From Peribacillus deserti (GTDB lineage Bacteria > Bacillota > Bacilli > Bacillales > DSM-1321): DNA of 64,000 bases. Below the pieces are notes generated by a model, which saw nothing but the letters and a program-made list of their open reading frames with translations, ran no database searches and was not told the origin of the DNA. The translations under genes were made by a program, and so were the position numbers. Shown one piece after another: positions 50,068 through 60,385 of this stretch (position 1 is its first letter; each line of letters opens with the position of its first letter). The stretch is from the NCBI RefSeq assembly GCF_016909175.1, contig NZ_JAFBFI010000006.1:62001-126000 (forward strand), written 5' to 3'.

Positions 50068-52824
50068 TTAGATATTGCTAATAACCCCAGCACATCGTTT
50101 GCAAAGTGTAGGATATTCAGTTACAGAACCCACTTCTTCTTTTACATTCCAGCAGCGCTCGCATGTTTCTCCTTCAGCCGCTGTAATAACAAGGGAAGAA
50201 TGTTCTAGCTTTAGTGCATTTTCTGGAGCTTCATCCACGTTTCCTGCAATTTCAAGCTTCGATACAATAAACAATTGGTCAAAGCTTTCATCGATACTGT
50301 TAAGCAGTTCCCTGCCTGCCCCATTCACATACATAGAAACCTTTGCATTCAGGGATTTACCGATTACTTTTTCATTTCTGGCCACTTCTAAAGCCTTCAG
50401 TACATCATTTCTCAGCTTCATAAATGCGTTCCATTTATCTTCGATTGCTTTCGCATTAGGCAGTTCCTTTTCTTCAGGCATATCAGTCAGCTGTACACTT
50501 TCTTCAGCTGCTTCAGGAATGAATGCCCATACTTCGTCTGCAGTATGTGAAAGAATTGGAGACACAAGTTTTGTGAGTGATACAAGCGACTCATAAAGAA
50601 CCGTTTGAATAGCTCTCCGCTCAGCACTTTCTGGTGCTTCACAGTATAGGATGTCTTTTGCATAATCCAGATAAAATGCACTAAGATCAAGCGTACAGAA
50701 ATTATTAACAGCATGGAAAATTCCTGCGAATTCATAGTTTTCATATGCCTGTTTAACCTGTTTAGTCAGCTTGTTCAGCTTCACAAGCATATATTGGTCT
50801 ACTTCACGAAGCGTATCATAAGAGACTGAATCTTTAGAAGGAGTGAAATCAGATAGATTACCCAGCAAGAATCTAAAAGTATTGCGGATCTTTCTATAAA
50901 CTTCTGCTACCTGCTTAAGGATGGCATCTGAAACTCTTACATCCGCCTGATAATCAACTGATACAACCCACAGTCTCAGGATATCTGCACCAAGCTGATT
51001 CATGACTTTAGCAGGGACTACGATGTTTCCTAGCGATTTACTCATCTTTTTTCCTTCGCCGTCAAGCACGAATCCATGGCTTAATACTCCTTTATAAGGA
51101 GGCTTGCCAGTTACAGCTACTGCTGTAGACAGGGACGAATTGAACCAGCCGCGGTATTGGTCAGAGCCCTCCAGGTATAAATCAGCCGGACGCTGCAGGT
51201 CATCACGTTCTTCGAGCACTGATTGATGAGAAGAACCTGAATCAAACCAAACATCCATGATATCTGCTTCTTTAGTGAATTTGCCGTTCGGGCTGTCCGG
51301 ATGGGTAAATCCTTCAGGAAGAAGTTCCTTCGCCTCTTTTTCAAACCAGATATTAGAACCATGTTCTCGGAATAGATCTGACACATGATCAATCGTTTCA
51401 TCTGTGATAATAGGCTCGCCATTTTCTGCATAAAATACCGGGATCGGAACTCCCCATGCACGCTGGCGGGAAATACACCAGTCGCCGCGGTCGCGGACCA
51501 TATTGTAAAGCCTTGTTTCACCCCACGCTGGAACCCATTTCGTTTCTTCAATTCCTTTTAACAGGTCATTTCTAAAATCTTTAATAGATGCAAACCATTG
51601 GGCGGTTGCGCGGAAAATCGTTGGTTTCTTCGTTCTCCAGTCATGTGGATAAGAGTGAGTGATAAAGCTTAGCTTTAACAGAGCTCCTGCTTCTTCGAGT
51701 GCCTGTGTAATAGGCTTATTAGCTTCGTCATAGAACAATCCTTCGAACCCAGGGGCTTCTTTCGTCATGACGCCTTTCTCATCAACCGGGCAAAGAACGT
51801 CCAGATTGTACCTCTGTCCGACAATAAAGTCGTCTTCCCCGTGGCCTGGAGCCGTGTGGACACAGCCTGTTCCTGCTTCAGTCGTTACATGGTCTCCGAG
51901 CATAACTAATGAATCACGGTCATATAGAGGGTGTTTAGTAACGATATATTCAAGCTCTTGACCTTTTACTTTCTTTTCAACAACCGGGTTTTCCCAGCCA
52001 ATCGTTTCAGCAGCCTGCTCACGCAGCGCTTCTGCAACTACGTATTTTTTCCCGCCTGCAGCCACTACACTGTACTCAAGATCAGGATGGACAGAGATTC
52101 CAAGGTTTGCAGGAATAGTCCAAGGAGTTGTAGTCCAGATGACGATCTCGGTGCCTTCTTCAAGAACACCCTTTCCTTCTTTTACTGCAAAACCAACATA
52201 GATGGACGCAGAGCGCTTGTCATAATATTCAATTTCAGCTTCAGCAAGTGCCGACTCACTGGACGGTGACCAGTAAACTGGTTTAAGGCCTTTATAAATA
52301 TAGCCTTTCTTAGCCATGTCACCGAAGACCTTGATTTGCTGTGCTTCGTATTCAGGCTTCAGTGTGATATAAGGGTTTTCCCAATCTCCCCTGACTCCTA
52401 GACGTTTGAATTGTTCACGCTGGCTGTCAATCTGCTCATATGCGTATTCCTCACATAATCTGCGGAATTCTGCCACTGTCATTTCTTTTCTTTTTACACC
52501 TTTTTTTGTAAGAGCCTGTTCGATTGGAAGACCATGCGTGTCCCAGCCGGGAACATATGGGGCATTAAAGCCGGACATGGATTTATACCGGACAATAACA
52601 TCTTTAAGAATTTTATTAAGCGCGTGTCCCATGTGAATATCGCCATTAGCATAAGGCGGTCCGTCATGAAGAATAAACATCGGTCTGCCCTTAGTACGGT
52701 CTTGAACCTTTTTATAAATATCAGTTTCTTTCCATGTGCTTTGAATCTGGGGCTCCCTATTCGGCAGATTTCCTCTCATAGGGAAGTCCGTTTTTGGCAT
52801 CAGGAGAGTATCTTTATACTCCAT
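50068..52824 (-). CDS. ileS: Isoleucyl-tRNA synthetase
   Basis: Charges tRNA-Ile and edits mischarged valine. 918 residues: class I HIGH-type motif HMGH at 64-67, the CP1 editing domain (about 180-390), KMSKS in [10 protein letters not shown] near residue 600, and C-terminal zinc cysteines CERCW and CKRC. The frame runs 49 codons upstream into the T-box leader; the ATG at 52824 is correct because GGAGG lies 8-9 nt before it and [10 protein letters not shown] is the family start. Confidence 0.98.
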   Translation of the reverse strand: MEYKDTLLMPKTDFPMRGNLPNREPQIQSTWKETDIYKKVQDRTKGRPMFILHDGPPYANGDIHMGHALNKILKDVIVRYKSMSGFNAPYVPGWDTHGLPIEQALTKKGVKRKEMTVAEFRRLCEEYAYEQIDSQREQFKRLGVRGDWENPYITLKPEYEAQQIKVFGDMAKKGYIYKGLKPVYWSPSSESALAEAEIEYYDKRSASIYVGFAVKEGKGVLEEGTEIVIWTTTPWTIPANLGISVHPDLEYSVVAAGGKKYVVAEALREQAAETIGWENPVVEKKVKGQELEYIVTKHPLYDRDSLVMLGDHVTTEAGTGCVHTAPGHGEDDFIVGQRYNLDVLCPVDEKGVMTKEAPGFEGLFYDEANKPITQALEEAGALLKLSFITHSYPHDWRTKKPTIFRATAQWFASIKDFRNDLLKGIEETKWVPAWGETRLYNMVRDRGDWCISRQRAWGVPIPVFYAENGEPIITDETIDHVSDLFREHGSNIWFEKEAKELLPEGFTHPDSPNGKFTKEADIMDVWFDSGSSHQSVLEERDDLQRPADLYLEGSDQYRGWFNSSLSTAVAVTGKPPYKGVLSHGFVLDGEGKKMSKSLGNIVVPAKVMNQLGADILRLWVVSVDYQADVRVSDAILKQVAEVYRKIRNTFRFLLGNLSDFTPSKDSVSYDTLREVDQYMLVKLNKLTKQVKQAYENYEFAGIFHAVNNFCTLDLSAFYLDYAKDILYCEAPESAERRAIQTVLYESLVSLTKLVSPILSHTADEVWAFIPEAAEESVQLTDMPEEKELPNAKAIEDKWNAFMKLRNDVLKALEVARNEKVIGKSLNAKVSMYVNGAGRELLNSIDESFDQLFIVSKLEIAGNVDEAPENALKLEHSSLVITAAEGETCERCWNVKEEVGSVTEYPTLCKRCAGVISNI

Positions 52825-52875
52825 TTTTCTTTTCCTCCATTCAAATAATTGGCGTTTTTTACCATTCCAAACAAA

Positions 52876-53145
52876 ATAAAAAAGCCCTCTCATCCCAGCA
52901 AGGGACGAGAAGGCTTTTAGTTTCCCGCGGTACCACCCTAATAGACAAATATGTTTTGTCCTCTTAAGCATTCGTAACGTGAATGATGCGCCTCATTTAC
53001 TGCTTTTCAGGTTCAAATCGGTACTCAAGGGTGATTTTCATTTTCTTCCTTCATACCAGGCTTACACCATCCCCGGCTCGCTTTATGAATTTTGAAGAAA
53101 CCTACTGTCCCTCTCAGCGTATTAATCATTATAAGTTGTATTGTT
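52876..53145 (-). promoter_or_regulatory. Isoleucine T-box riboswitch upstream of ileS
   Basis: The T-box core AGGGTGGTACCGCGGGAAA (minus strand, 52921-52939) pairs with uncharged tRNA and acts as antiterminator. The competing terminator at 52876-52919 is a long stem AAAAGCC-TCTC-TCCC with six T. A stem I region lies upstream with the specifier triplet ATC (53033-53035) in AAAATCACCCTTGAG, matching isoleucine. Uncharged tRNA-Ile should switch ileS on. Confidence 0.95.
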
Positions 53146-53150
53146 AGAAA

Positions 53151-53179
53151 ATTATAAGCGAGTCAGAAGCTTTCGTCAA
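53151..53179 (-). promoter_or_regulatory. ileS promoter
   Basis: Minus-strand TTGACG (53174-53179) and a perfect TATAAT (53151-53156), 17 bp apart, placing the start of the T-box leader near 53145. It sits directly after divIVA. Confidence 0.85.
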
Positions 53180-53186
53180 GGAGCGT

Positions 53187-53690
53187 CTATTTTTCTCTGC
53201 TTAGCTCGAGATCGGTTGCATCTATTTCATACTGCATAAGCTGATCCCAGTCGTCTGTCTTCAGCATATCAAGCTGTGCTTCAATCAGCATCCTAAACCG
53301 GGTGCGGATCACTTTGGACTGCTTTTTCAAATCTTCGATATCCAGGGCAATTTTACGAGCTTTAGATAAGGCTTCATTGACGATCCGGTCTGCATTTTTT
53401 TCTGCTTCCTTAAGGATCAGTTTTGCTTCCTTCTGCGCATTTCTTTTAACTTCTTCACCGGCTTCTTGAGCAATTACAATCGATTTATTCAATGTATCTT
53501 CGATGTTCGTAAAGTGGCCAAGACGGTCTTGAAGGCCCTCCAGCTTTTCTTCCATTTCTTTCTTTTCACGAAGAATCATTTCATAATCTTTAATAATTTG
53601 GTCTAGAAACTCGTTAACTTCATCTTCGTCATAACCACGGAAGCCTTTGCTGAACTCCTTGTTATGTATATCTAACGGGGTTAAAGGCAT
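53187..53690 (-). CDS. divIVA: Cell-division site positioning protein DivIVA
   Basis: Binds negatively curved membrane at poles and septa and recruits MinJ and other partners. 167 residues: N-terminal lipid-binding domain with PLTPLDIHNKEFSKGFRGYDEDEVNEFLD (in pieces; includes the essential Phe/Arg loop SKGFRGY), then a long coiled coil. An AGGTGCG ribosome site precedes the ATG. End of the sepF-ylmG-ylmH-divIVA division cluster. Confidence 0.97.
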   Translation of the reverse strand: MPLTPLDIHNKEFSKGFRGYDEDEVNEFLDQIIKDYEMILREKKEMEEKLEGLQDRLGHFTNIEDTLNKSIVIAQEAGEEVKRNAQKEAKLILKEAEKNADRIVNEALSKARKIALDIEDLKKQSKVIRTRFRMLIEAQLDMLKTDDWDQLMQYEIDATDLELSREK

Positions 53691-53783
53691 TTTCGCACCT
53701 CCAGAGCATTTTCAGAGTCTAATATAATCATATAATACTATACTAAATTTCGACAGACTATTTGTAAACCCTTCAACTGTCTA

Positions 53784-54557
53784 TTATTTTTGTCTTCCAG
53801 CTGTCACACGCCATTTTTCCTTTTTAGTTCTGCCCTCAAGTGACAAAATTTTGAACCGGCCAAATCCTCTTGCAGAGATTACATCCCCTTCCTTTAATTC
53901 AAAGGACGACTGATCAGCAGGCTTCCAGTTCACCTTTACTTTGTTTTGATCAATTAAGGTCTGCGCTTTCTGCCGAGAAAGCTTCGTTAATGAAGAAAGC
54001 AGAGCATCAAGCCGCAGTGAACTTACAGTGAGAGACATTTCCTCCCAGGAATCCTTTACTTCTATAATGTCATCAAATGAAATTTTCTTTAGTGAGATAG
54101 AAGACCTGCCGATTTTTTCAAGGTTGGCAGTCAAATAGGATTCAATTTCTTCTGCAGCTAAAAACTGGACGTGCTCTCCATCGATTAGGACATCGCCGAA
54201 CTTTTCCCTCTTCAATCCTAAAGACATCAAGCTGCCTAATACTTGCCTGTGCTCGATCGCAACAAACTTTTTCGGGTATGCAATTTCAAATAAGGAAATA
54301 TGAAAATCGTCATCTGCTGGCGAAAAATAGGAAGGGCACAGTAAAGCTCTTTTTCTTTCGGCAGTTTCATTTCCTCCAAAGGTATAGACTCTAATTTCGT
54401 CATCATGGCCGATTATCGTGTTTAATATATATATTTCTCTTGGATCCAAAAAATCTGTAAGCTTAGGAGCATAAAAGTCCTTTACTTGTTCCCTCCACCC
54501 TAGAAACAAATCGATTAGCTCTTTTTCTTCCGGTCGAAAGTGCTGATAAATACTCAT
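53784..54557 (-). CDS. ylmH: S4-domain RNA-binding protein YlmH (RqcP family)
   Basis: 257 residues; C-terminal S4 domain (about 180-245; RLDALLSSLTKLSRQKAQTLI). YlmH has been reported to act like RqcP with RqcH in tagging stalled nascent chains, and RqcH is encoded in this window. Preceded by a terminator-like hairpin after ylmG, so it may have its own promoter. ylmH-divIVA adjacency is conserved. Confidence 0.9.
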   Translation of the reverse strand: MSIYQHFRPEEKELIDLFLGWREQVKDFYAPKLTDFLDPREIYILNTIIGHDDEIRVYTFGGNETAERKRALLCPSYFSPADDDFHISLFEIAYPKKFVAIEHRQVLGSLMSLGLKREKFGDVLIDGEHVQFLAAEEIESYLTANLEKIGRSSISLKKISFDDIIEVKDSWEEMSLTVSSLRLDALLSSLTKLSRQKAQTLIDQNKVKVNWKPADQSSFELKEGDVISARGFGRFKILSLEGRTKKEKWRVTAGRQK

Positions 54558-54597
54558 AAGAAGACTCCTTACCTGTGTAAATCCTATATCCTGATAT

Positions 54598-54634
54598 AAA
54601 AAAACCCTGCCAAATAAAATTATTCTGACAGGTC
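54598..54634 (-). terminator. Terminator-like hairpin between ylmG and ylmH
   Basis: Minus-strand CCTGTC and GGCAGG pair across an AT-rich loop of about 19 nt and are followed by seven T. The long loop makes it a weak terminator. Confidence 0.55.
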
Positions 54635-54661
54635 ATACGTTATTTGCTGCGCACCTTCAGC

Positions 54662-54925
54662 CTAAGTTAACCAAAAATAAAGCTGGTTAAGACCTGATGC
54701 AGCAAAATTGAGAACCATTATGGCAATAATGGGAGAAATATCGATCATGCCCAGGGAAGGAATAAATTTCCTGAATGGCTCTAAATATGGTTCACATATT
54801 TTTGCAAGGAACTGGCCGATTGATGTCTGGCGTGCTCCGCCGAACCACGACATTAAAATATAGATAATTAATGCATACGAATAAATGTTCAGCAGTTTTC
54901 CGATTACGTTAAAAATAACATCCAT
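54662..54925 (-). CDS. ylmG: YggT family membrane protein YlmG
   Basis: 87-residue protein with two hydrophobic segments (about 6-26 and 60-82) separated by the conserved [23 protein letters not shown] in pieces. The family is linked to osmotic response or division by gene context; its biochemical role is unknown. 6 bp after sepF. Confidence 0.92.
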   Translation of the reverse strand: MDVIFNVIGKLLNIYSYALIIYILMSWFGGARQTSIGQFLAKICEPYLEPFRKFIPSLGMIDISPIIAIMVLNFAASGLNQLYFWLT

Positions 54926-54931
54926 TAAGAC

Positions 54932-55372
54932 CTACCACCTCGCTTCATCATACTCTTGTTCCTGCGTAAATCCTGTTATCGTGCCGGAAACATCTACATT
55001 ATCCGGTGTACATAAAAAGATATTTGTTCCGATTCTTTGTATATCTCCGCCTAGCGCATAGACGGTTCCGCTTAGGAAATCAACAATTCTCTTAGCCTGA
55101 TCATGGTCAATTTTTTGAAGATTAACCACAACAGCACGGCGGTTTTTTAATTCATCCGCAACTGTCTGAGCTTCAGAATAAGCCCGCGGTTCTGCAAGAA
55201 TCACTTTAGAATTAGGTTTCTGGACACTTTGAAGGCTGACGACATTCTGATTGGGCTGCTTAAAGCCTTTAGCAGGGCGTTTATCCTCCATATCCTCCTC
55301 CATGATTTCTTCCCTATATTCAACTTCATCCTCAAGAGCGAAAAAAGATTTAAATTTCGAGACAAGAGTCAT
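54932..55372 (-). CDS. sepF: Cell-division protein SepF
   Basis: FtsZ-binding septum-assembly factor that forms rings and anchors FtsZ to the membrane. 146 residues: N-terminal membrane-targeting amphipathic helix ([13 protein letters not shown]), acidic linker, and C-terminal core domain from about 60 ([41 protein letters not shown]). 23 bp after ylmE. Confidence 0.96.
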   Translation of the reverse strand: MTLVSKFKSFFALEDEVEYREEIMEEDMEDKRPAKGFKQPNQNVVSLQSVQKPNSKVILAEPRAYSEAQTVADELKNRRAVVVNLQKIDHDQAKRIVDFLSGTVYALGGDIQRIGTNIFLCTPDNVDVSGTITGFTQEQEYDEARW

Positions 55373-55395
55373 TTATAATACCTCCTTTGAAATTT

Positions 55396-56064
55396 TTAGC
55401 CGACTAAAGCTGTACCTATACGAACAAAGGTAGCTCCTTCTTCAATGGCAATATGAAAATCATTTGACATGCCCATGGACAATTCTTTACAAGGAGAGTT
55501 TTCAATATGAAGCTGTTGAATCTCTTCACGGAGGCTTTTTAACTCTTTAAAACAATGGCGGATTCTTTCCTCGTCCTCTGTTAAAGGAGCCATTGTCATA
55601 AGGCCATCCACAATGATCTTATCATGTCCGCTTAATGCCCTTACAAAATCCAATGCCTCTGAAGGGGTGATCCCATGCTTAGATTCTTCACCTGATACAT
55701 TCACCTGGATAAAGCATTTTATTGGGTTGGATGCCCTTTTTTGAATCTCGTCTGCCAATGTCATACGATCCAAAGAATGTATGTACTCAACTATATCAAT
55801 AATGGCCTTTACTTTTCTGGTTTGCAGCGATCCAATAAAGTGCCAGGTTGGACGATTTTTTAACACTTCCCATTTTGCAAGCAGACCTTCATCCCTATTT
55901 TCTCCGAGATGGACCACACCAGCATCTAATGCTTCCAGAGCTCTTTCGGAAGATACATATTTTGTAACAGCTACTAACTTAACTTCTTCAGGGTTCCTGC
56001 CGCTTTTTTGGCAAGCTTCGATTATTTTTTCATGAATGTTTTTTAAATTATGGGTTACCTTCAA
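55396..56064 (-). CDS. ylmE: PLP homeostasis protein, YggS/YlmE family
   Basis: Non-enzymatic pyridoxal-phosphate-binding protein that influences amino-acid and B6 balance. 222 residues; the PLP lysine is in KLVAVTKYVSSE near residue 35, with phosphate-binding SMGMSNDFHIAIEEGATFVRIG at the C-terminus. Overlaps pgeF by 4 bp. Confidence 0.95.
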   Translation of the reverse strand: MKVTHNLKNIHEKIIEACQKSGRNPEEVKLVAVTKYVSSERALEALDAGVVHLGENRDEGLLAKWEVLKNRPTWHFIGSLQTRKVKAIIDIVEYIHSLDRMTLADEIQKRASNPIKCFIQVNVSGEESKHGITPSEALDFVRALSGHDKIIVDGLMTMAPLTEDEERIRHCFKELKSLREEIQQLHIENSPCKELSMGMSNDFHIAIEEGATFVRIGTALVG

Positions 56065-56891
56065 AATGAAGTATCCTCCTTCCAGCCGATAAACCCTAAC
56101 ATTCGGCCAGTTTTCCCATGATCATTCCTATGGGAGAAAAAATGCTGATTTTGACAGCTAGTACAAAGACTGGATACACGAATATTCTCAAGCGGAACAC
56201 CGGCCTTTTGTAAAATCAAGGCATTCAATTCCCTTAAATCTAAAGTATACTGACCCTCTTTAATTAAATTATAGGGCTTTTTGTCAACTTCTTCTAGTCT
56301 ATTTTTAGCGAAATTTATCACTCTATCGTCAACTATATAGCAATCCTTGCAAATTGAAGGGCCTATGGCAGCAAAAATGTCTGATGCTTGAATGCCCTCC
56401 TCCTCCCAGATCCTGATCATTTTTTCTCCAATTCCGTCCACTGTGCCTTTCCAGCCTGCATGGGCAATCCCGATCATTCCCCTGTCTGGGGCTGCAAAAT
56501 AAAGCGGGACACAGTCGGCAAAGCATAGCGTTAGCAGTATACCCTTTTGATCTGTATATAAGCCATCTGTGGCTTTAAAGGAAGTTTCATATGCTTCCCC
56601 GCCTTTGCCGCGGTCGCTCGTTTTAACTTTGACAATCGCTGTCTCGTGAGTCTGCTCTGCACCTGCCCATTGATCAATGCCAAAGGACAGAGAGCCAGCC
56701 AGAAGCCCCCTGTTCTTCACCACATGATCTGTTCTGTCTCCTACATGAAATCCGGTATTAAGTGTTTTGAATTCCTGTTCGCTGACTCCGCCGTTTTTTG
56801 TCGTGAAGCCAGCCGTAAAGCCTGGACTTGTTTGCTGAAAAAAATCAGCTCTATAAAATCGTTCATTTATAAGTGAAAATGGTTCTGCCAT
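56061..56891 (-). CDS. pgeF: Multicopper-oxidase-like / purine nucleoside phosphorylase PgeF (YlmD)
   Basis: DUF152 (YfiH/LACC1) family. Members have been reported to act as purine nucleoside phosphorylase/adenosine deaminase and to edit peptidoglycan precursors. 276 residues; zinc-site motifs are LTLCFADCVPLYFA (Cys), IGIAHAGWKGT (His) and IGPSICKDCY. First member of the ylmD-ylmE-sepF group. Confidence 0.9.
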   Translation of the reverse strand: MAEPFSLINERFYRADFFQQTSPGFTAGFTTKNGGVSEQEFKTLNTGFHVGDRTDHVVKNRGLLAGSLSFGIDQWAGAEQTHETAIVKVKTSDRGKGGEAYETSFKATDGLYTDQKGILLTLCFADCVPLYFAAPDRGMIGIAHAGWKGTVDGIGEKMIRIWEEEGIQASDIFAAIGPSICKDCYIVDDRVINFAKNRLEEVDKKPYNLIKEGQYTLDLRELNALILQKAGVPLENIRVSSLCTSCQNQHFFSHRNDHGKTGRMLGFIGWKEDTSF

Positions 56892-56953
56892 AGAAAAAAC
56901 CTCTTTTTCCTAATGTTTTTTTCAGTGTACCACATTACCTTAACATCAGATAA

Positions 56954-57229
56954 TTAAAATCCCTTTCCTGGTTCAATCTTAAAGGGATTAATGGCAGTTC
57001 CCGGATTCACAAGAATTACGTCTGCCCCTATTTTAATGATCTGATTCCAGGGGATAATCGTCTGCTCCTCTTTATTAAACAGTCCTGTTAATTTACCGGT
57101 TCCAGTAACTATTAAAGATACAACTTTTCCCGTAGCTGTATCTATTTCTAGATCCAGAGCCGTTCCGAGCCTTTTTCCGTCATGTATCGTAATGATATCT
57201 TTACTTTGAAACTCCGAAATTTTAAGCAT
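56954..57229 (-). CDS. ylmC: PRC-barrel protein, YlmC/YmxH family
   Basis: 91-residue single PRC-barrel domain (LKISEFQSKDIITIHDGKRLG in pieces, IIPWNQIIKIGADVILV). YlmC/YmxH proteins are sporulation-associated by context, but their function is unknown. The ATG at 57229 follows AGGGAG by 9 nt; in-frame upstream starts exist but lack a ribosome site. Placed after sigG. Confidence 0.9.
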   Translation of the reverse strand: MLKISEFQSKDIITIHDGKRLGTALDLEIDTATGKVVSLIVTGTGKLTGLFNKEEQTIIPWNQIIKIGADVILVNPGTAINPFKIEPGKGF

Positions 57230-57314
57230 CCTTTTCATCTCCCTGGACTTTTTACAAGTATATGTATGATGTGTGAAATGAATGAAAGTAAGGCAGGTCT
57301 TAATCTTCAATTTT

Positions 57315-57354
57315 AAAAAAACCCCGCTTTCCAAAAATGGAAAGCGGGGTTTTT
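57315..57354 (-). terminator. sigG terminator
   Basis: Perfect 12-bp stem ACCCCGCTTTCC/GGAAAGCGGGGT with a 6-nt loop and T-runs on both strands, so it can stop transcription from either side. It separates sigG from ylmC. Confidence 0.95.
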
Positions 57355-57383
57355 AAGCTCTTACAGATGCAGCACTTTACGAA

Positions 57384-58163
57384 TTAATGCTGGATATTTT
57401 TATTCATTTGTTTTATAGCCGCTTTTTCAAGCCTTGATACCTGGGCCTGAGAGATTCCGATTTCTTCAGCAACTTCCATTTGAGTTTTCCCTTGGAAGAA
57501 CCGCTTCCGCAGAATCATCTTTTCCCGCTCATTCAGACGTCTCATGCCTTCTTTTAAGGCAATTTCATCTATCCAGAAGTTGTCCTTGTTTTTCTCATCA
57601 CTCAGCTGGTCCATAACATAAATCGGATCCCCGCCGTCATTATAGATCGGCTCGAATAATGATACCGGATCCTGGATAGCATCAAGGGCGAATACAATCT
57701 CTTCATGCGGAACCTCTAATACTTTAGCTATTTCTTCTGCTGTTGGTTCCCGGGAGGTTTCACTCATAAGCCGCTCCTTTACCTGAAGTGCTTTATAAGC
57801 TATATCCCTTAGAGAGCGTGATACTCTTATAGGATTATTATCCCGCAAATATCTCCGGATTTCTCCGATAATCATGGGTACAGCATACGTTGAAAATTTT
57901 ACATTTTGACTTAGATCGAAATTATCAATGGATTTCATAAGTCCAATACAGCCTACCTGGAATAAGTCATCTACATATTCACCGCGGTTATTAAATCTTT
58001 GAATAACACTGAGAACCAGCCTTAGATTCCCATTTACCAGCTTTTCTCGGGCATAATCATCGCCCTCTTGCATTTCTTTGAAAAGTTTTCGCATTTCGTC
58101 ATTCTTAAGAACCGGTAATTTGGATGTATCCACACCGCAAATTTCAACTTTATTTCTAGTCAA
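57384..58163 (-). CDS. sigG: Late forespore RNA polymerase sigma factor SigG
   Basis: Directs late forespore gene expression. 259 residues: RNKVEICGVDTSKLPVLKN start (the CsfB/SpoIIAB-interacting N-terminus), region 2 with DLFQVGCIGLMKSIDNFD and KFSTYAVPMIIGEIRRYLRD, and region 4 helix-turn-helix QMEVAEEIGISQAQVSRLE. Starts at TTG with AGGAGG 7 nt upstream; no ATG in frame fits. A sigma-F/G-type promoter is located upstream. Confidence 0.96.
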   Translation of the reverse strand: MTRNKVEICGVDTSKLPVLKNDEMRKLFKEMQEGDDYAREKLVNGNLRLVLSVIQRFNNRGEYVDDLFQVGCIGLMKSIDNFDLSQNVKFSTYAVPMIIGEIRRYLRDNNPIRVSRSLRDIAYKALQVKERLMSETSREPTAEEIAKVLEVPHEEIVFALDAIQDPVSLFEPIYNDGGDPIYVMDQLSDEKNKDNFWIDEIALKEGMRRLNEREKMILRKRFFQGKTQMEVAEEIGISQAQVSRLEKAAIKQMNKNIQH

Positions 58164-58199
58164 TTCATTCCCTCCTAACAGGAGCTGCTGTACAAAAAA

Positions 58200-58228
58200 C
58201 AGTATCTCCTCGGGAGGGAAAAATATGC
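58200..58228 (-). promoter_or_regulatory. sigG promoter, sigma-F/sigma-G type
   Basis: Minus-strand GCATA (58224-58228) and GGAGATACTG (58200-58209) with a 14-bp spacer fit the forespore consensus (GYATA, then GGNNANANT). The position fits the known sigma-F-dependent, SigG-amplified expression of sigG. Confidence 0.75.
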
Positions 58229-58352
58229 ACATGTTCCATTACCTGCAAGAACACAAACAGATATCTTTAGTGCCGAAATCCTGAAAAAATAAGGGTTTTT
58301 TCATTAAAAAAATTTTTTTACTAAAAATCCGAAGCGCCGTTATAAGCTGCTA

Positions 58353-59072
58353 TTAAACCATCTTGTTAAATTCTTTTCGAAGCCTTTTTATAATTCTTTT
58401 TTCGAGCCTTGATATGTAGGATTGAGAAATGCCCAGCATATCAGCTACGTCCTTCTGCGTTTTCTCTTCCCCCCCGACCAGTCCAAAGCGCAGTTCCATA
58501 ATTTGTTTTTCCCGGTCGGTTAATTGGTGCAGTGCTTTATTTAACAGCTTTCTGTCCACATTAGCCTCTAAATCTTTTGTGATGATATCCTCTTCTGTTC
58601 CTAACACATCTGATAACAGAAGTTCATTTCCATCCCAATCAATATTAAGAGGTTCATCAAAGGAAACTTCAGATCGAATTTTATTATTCCTTCTAAGATA
58701 CATTAGAATTTCATTTTCAATACAGCGTGATGCATAAGTTGCAAGCTTGATTTTCTTCTCTGGATTGAAGGTGTTAACGGCTTTAATTAATCCGATTGTT
58801 CCAATACTGATCAAGTCTTCGATATTAATTCCTGTATTTTCAAACTTTCTCGCTATATATACAACAAGACGCAGATTTCGTTCAATCAGCATGGATCGTG
58901 CTGTTTCGTCGCCGCCTGGAAGTTTATTTATTAATATTTCCTCTTCTTCTTTGCTTAGGGGCGGAGGCAGAGCTTCGCTTCCCCCAATATAATAAATTTC
59001 ATCGGTCTTTAATCCCAGCTTCATTAATAATTTATACCAATAGTAATTTAACCGGAGCAGCCACTTTCTCAA
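58353..59072 (-). CDS. sigE: Pro-sigma-E, early mother-cell sigma factor
   Basis: Mother-cell sigma factor made as an inactive precursor. 239 residues; the N-terminal pro-sequence (about 27 residues, amphipathic, ending before [17 protein letters not shown]) is removed by SpoIIGA. Region 2 contains [17 protein letters not shown] and [20 protein letters not shown]; region 4 contains [20 protein letters not shown]. 32 bp after spoIIGA, with which it forms the spoIIG operon. Confidence 0.97.
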   Translation of the reverse strand: MRKWLLRLNYYWYKLLMKLGLKTDEIYYIGGSEALPPPLSKEEEEILINKLPGGDETARSMLIERNLRLVVYIARKFENTGINIEDLISIGTIGLIKAVNTFNPEKKIKLATYASRCIENEILMYLRRNNKIRSEVSFDEPLNIDWDGNELLLSDVLGTEEDIITKDLEANVDRKLLNKALHQLTDREKQIMELRFGLVGGEEKTQKDVADMLGISQSYISRLEKRIIKRLRKEFNKMV

Positions 59073-59104
59073 TGTTATTTCCTCCTCATTAGAAAATTCT
59101 GATA

Positions 59105-60028
59105 TTAAGAAACACTTTTTTTCGCCGAAACCATCATCTTCGGGTGGATAATTGCGGCATACTCCATTTCAGGGGAAAGCTGCTGAAGTGTAAATGAAAC
59201 TAAGCACTTTTTGACGTCAATAAATCCGTCATCTACATAAATTTGAACACTGTCAGGTTTAAACGCAGGAAGAATTTGCTGATCTGCTCCTATTACTTTG
59301 CTTGGAATCAGCCTGAGTCTGCCGGCCCACGGCAGGTCATATACTGCGCCGGATTCCATGATACACTCAGGTTGTTGCAGTAAATGAAGCATATTCACCG
59401 GTATTTGTTCCTCATAGCCTTTTAAGGAGAAAATCATGACAGGTGCCTGTGTCAGCGGATCATACAGCTGATTTCCGCTATCCACAAGTCCTGTGGCTGT
59501 AACTGTGAAATCGTCAATCGTGATAAGAACCTTTACCATCTTTTCAAACTTAATCTTAGTCATTTCCAGGCTGTCTAGATTTCGTTTTGAAAAGATCCAG
59601 GAGACTGGAAATCCTATGATCACAAACAGCCAGCTGACCGGATCCCCAAATCCGTTCATTAAGTATGTAACTTTCGTCTGTACAGAAGTAATGTTGGATT
59701 GAAATAAATAATGAACTCCCAGCATCGTTCCGCCTAAAAGAAACGTAATGAGATACAGAGCCATTAGTCCTTTTACAAAGTATTTCAATCTTCTATATCC
59801 AAAGGCTGCCAGGGTCATAGCAATTGAGAATATGAGCTTTGTTAAGGGATGCTCAGCCCAGGCATACAGAGGTGTGAAATTTAATATGATGATGATAGAG
59901 CCGATAAATCCTCCTGCCCCGATTCTAACTACAGATACTTTTCTTTTTAACATAAGGGCTGCTCCTGTCAGAAGCAGCGAGTCAAATAGCAGATTTAACA
60001 GCCAGATGACATCGAGATACATGACCAA
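59105..60028 (-). CDS. spoIIGA: Pro-sigma-E processing peptidase SpoIIGA
   Basis: Septal membrane aspartic protease that activates SigE after a signal from SpoIIR. 307 residues: five N-terminal membrane segments (about 1-150) and a C-terminal protease domain with the catalytic Asp in [14 protein letters not shown]. The frame is open 98 codons further upstream. I place the start at TTG 60028 ([11 protein letters not shown]), which has GGGGTGG 7 nt before it and matches the family length; an ATG two codons on is the alternative. Confidence 0.93.
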   Translation of the reverse strand: MVMYLDVIWLLNLLFDSLLLTGAALMLKRKVSVVRIGAGGFIGSIIIILNFTPLYAWAEHPLTKLIFSIAMTLAAFGYRRLKYFVKGLMALYLITFLLGGTMLGVHYLFQSNITSVQTKVTYLMNGFGDPVSWLFVIIGFPVSWIFSKRNLDSLEMTKIKFEKMVKVLITIDDFTVTATGLVDSGNQLYDPLTQAPVMIFSLKGYEEQIPVNMLHLLQQPECIMESGAVYDLPWAGRLRLIPSKVIGADQQILPAFKPDSVQIYVDDGFIDVKKCLVSFTLQQLSPEMEYAAIIHPKMMVSAKKSVS

Positions 60029-60070
60029 AAACCTACCACCCCGCTCAGCATTACTGGTATGTTTTAAAAA

Positions 60071-60103
60071 AGTATATCGTACATCCCTTTTGAAATATGT
60101 CAC
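60071..60103 (-). promoter_or_regulatory. Candidate spoIIG promoter (long-spacer, Spo0A-dependent type)
   Basis: Minus-strand GTGACA (60098-60103) and TATACT (60071-60076) are 21 bp apart, like the unusual 22-bp spacer of the Spo0A-activated B. subtilis spoIIG promoter. Degenerate 0A-box-like words (TGTCTTA, TGACAAT) lie 25-60 bp upstream; none is perfect. Confidence 0.55.
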
Positions 60104-60321
60104 TTTTTGGGTGGAAAAGCAGAGTTTTTTTAAGACATTTCTACGTTTATTGTCAGGAAAAAAATATGGATAGGCTTTATTCCAGACTCTGTATATGGTA
60201 CGCAAAAGCTTATCTTTTTTTTGGGACATATAGAGACTAAGTAACTGGAATATATATAGATTTACGGAGAATAGGCGGAAAAAGTAAAAGTAAAAGTTTG
60301 AGGAGAAGAAGCCCTGGAACA

Positions 60322-60365
60322 ATAAAAAGGGTTAACTTATTACTTCCAGCAATAAGTTAACCCTT
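60322..60365 (-). terminator. ftsZ terminator
   Basis: A 15-bp perfect stem AAGGGTTAACTTATT/AATAAGTTAACCCTT with a 9-nt loop, followed on the minus strand by TTTATTG. It isolates the ftsAZ operon from spoIIGA. Confidence 0.93.
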
Positions 60366-60385
60366 ACATTATCTATAGTATGCTT

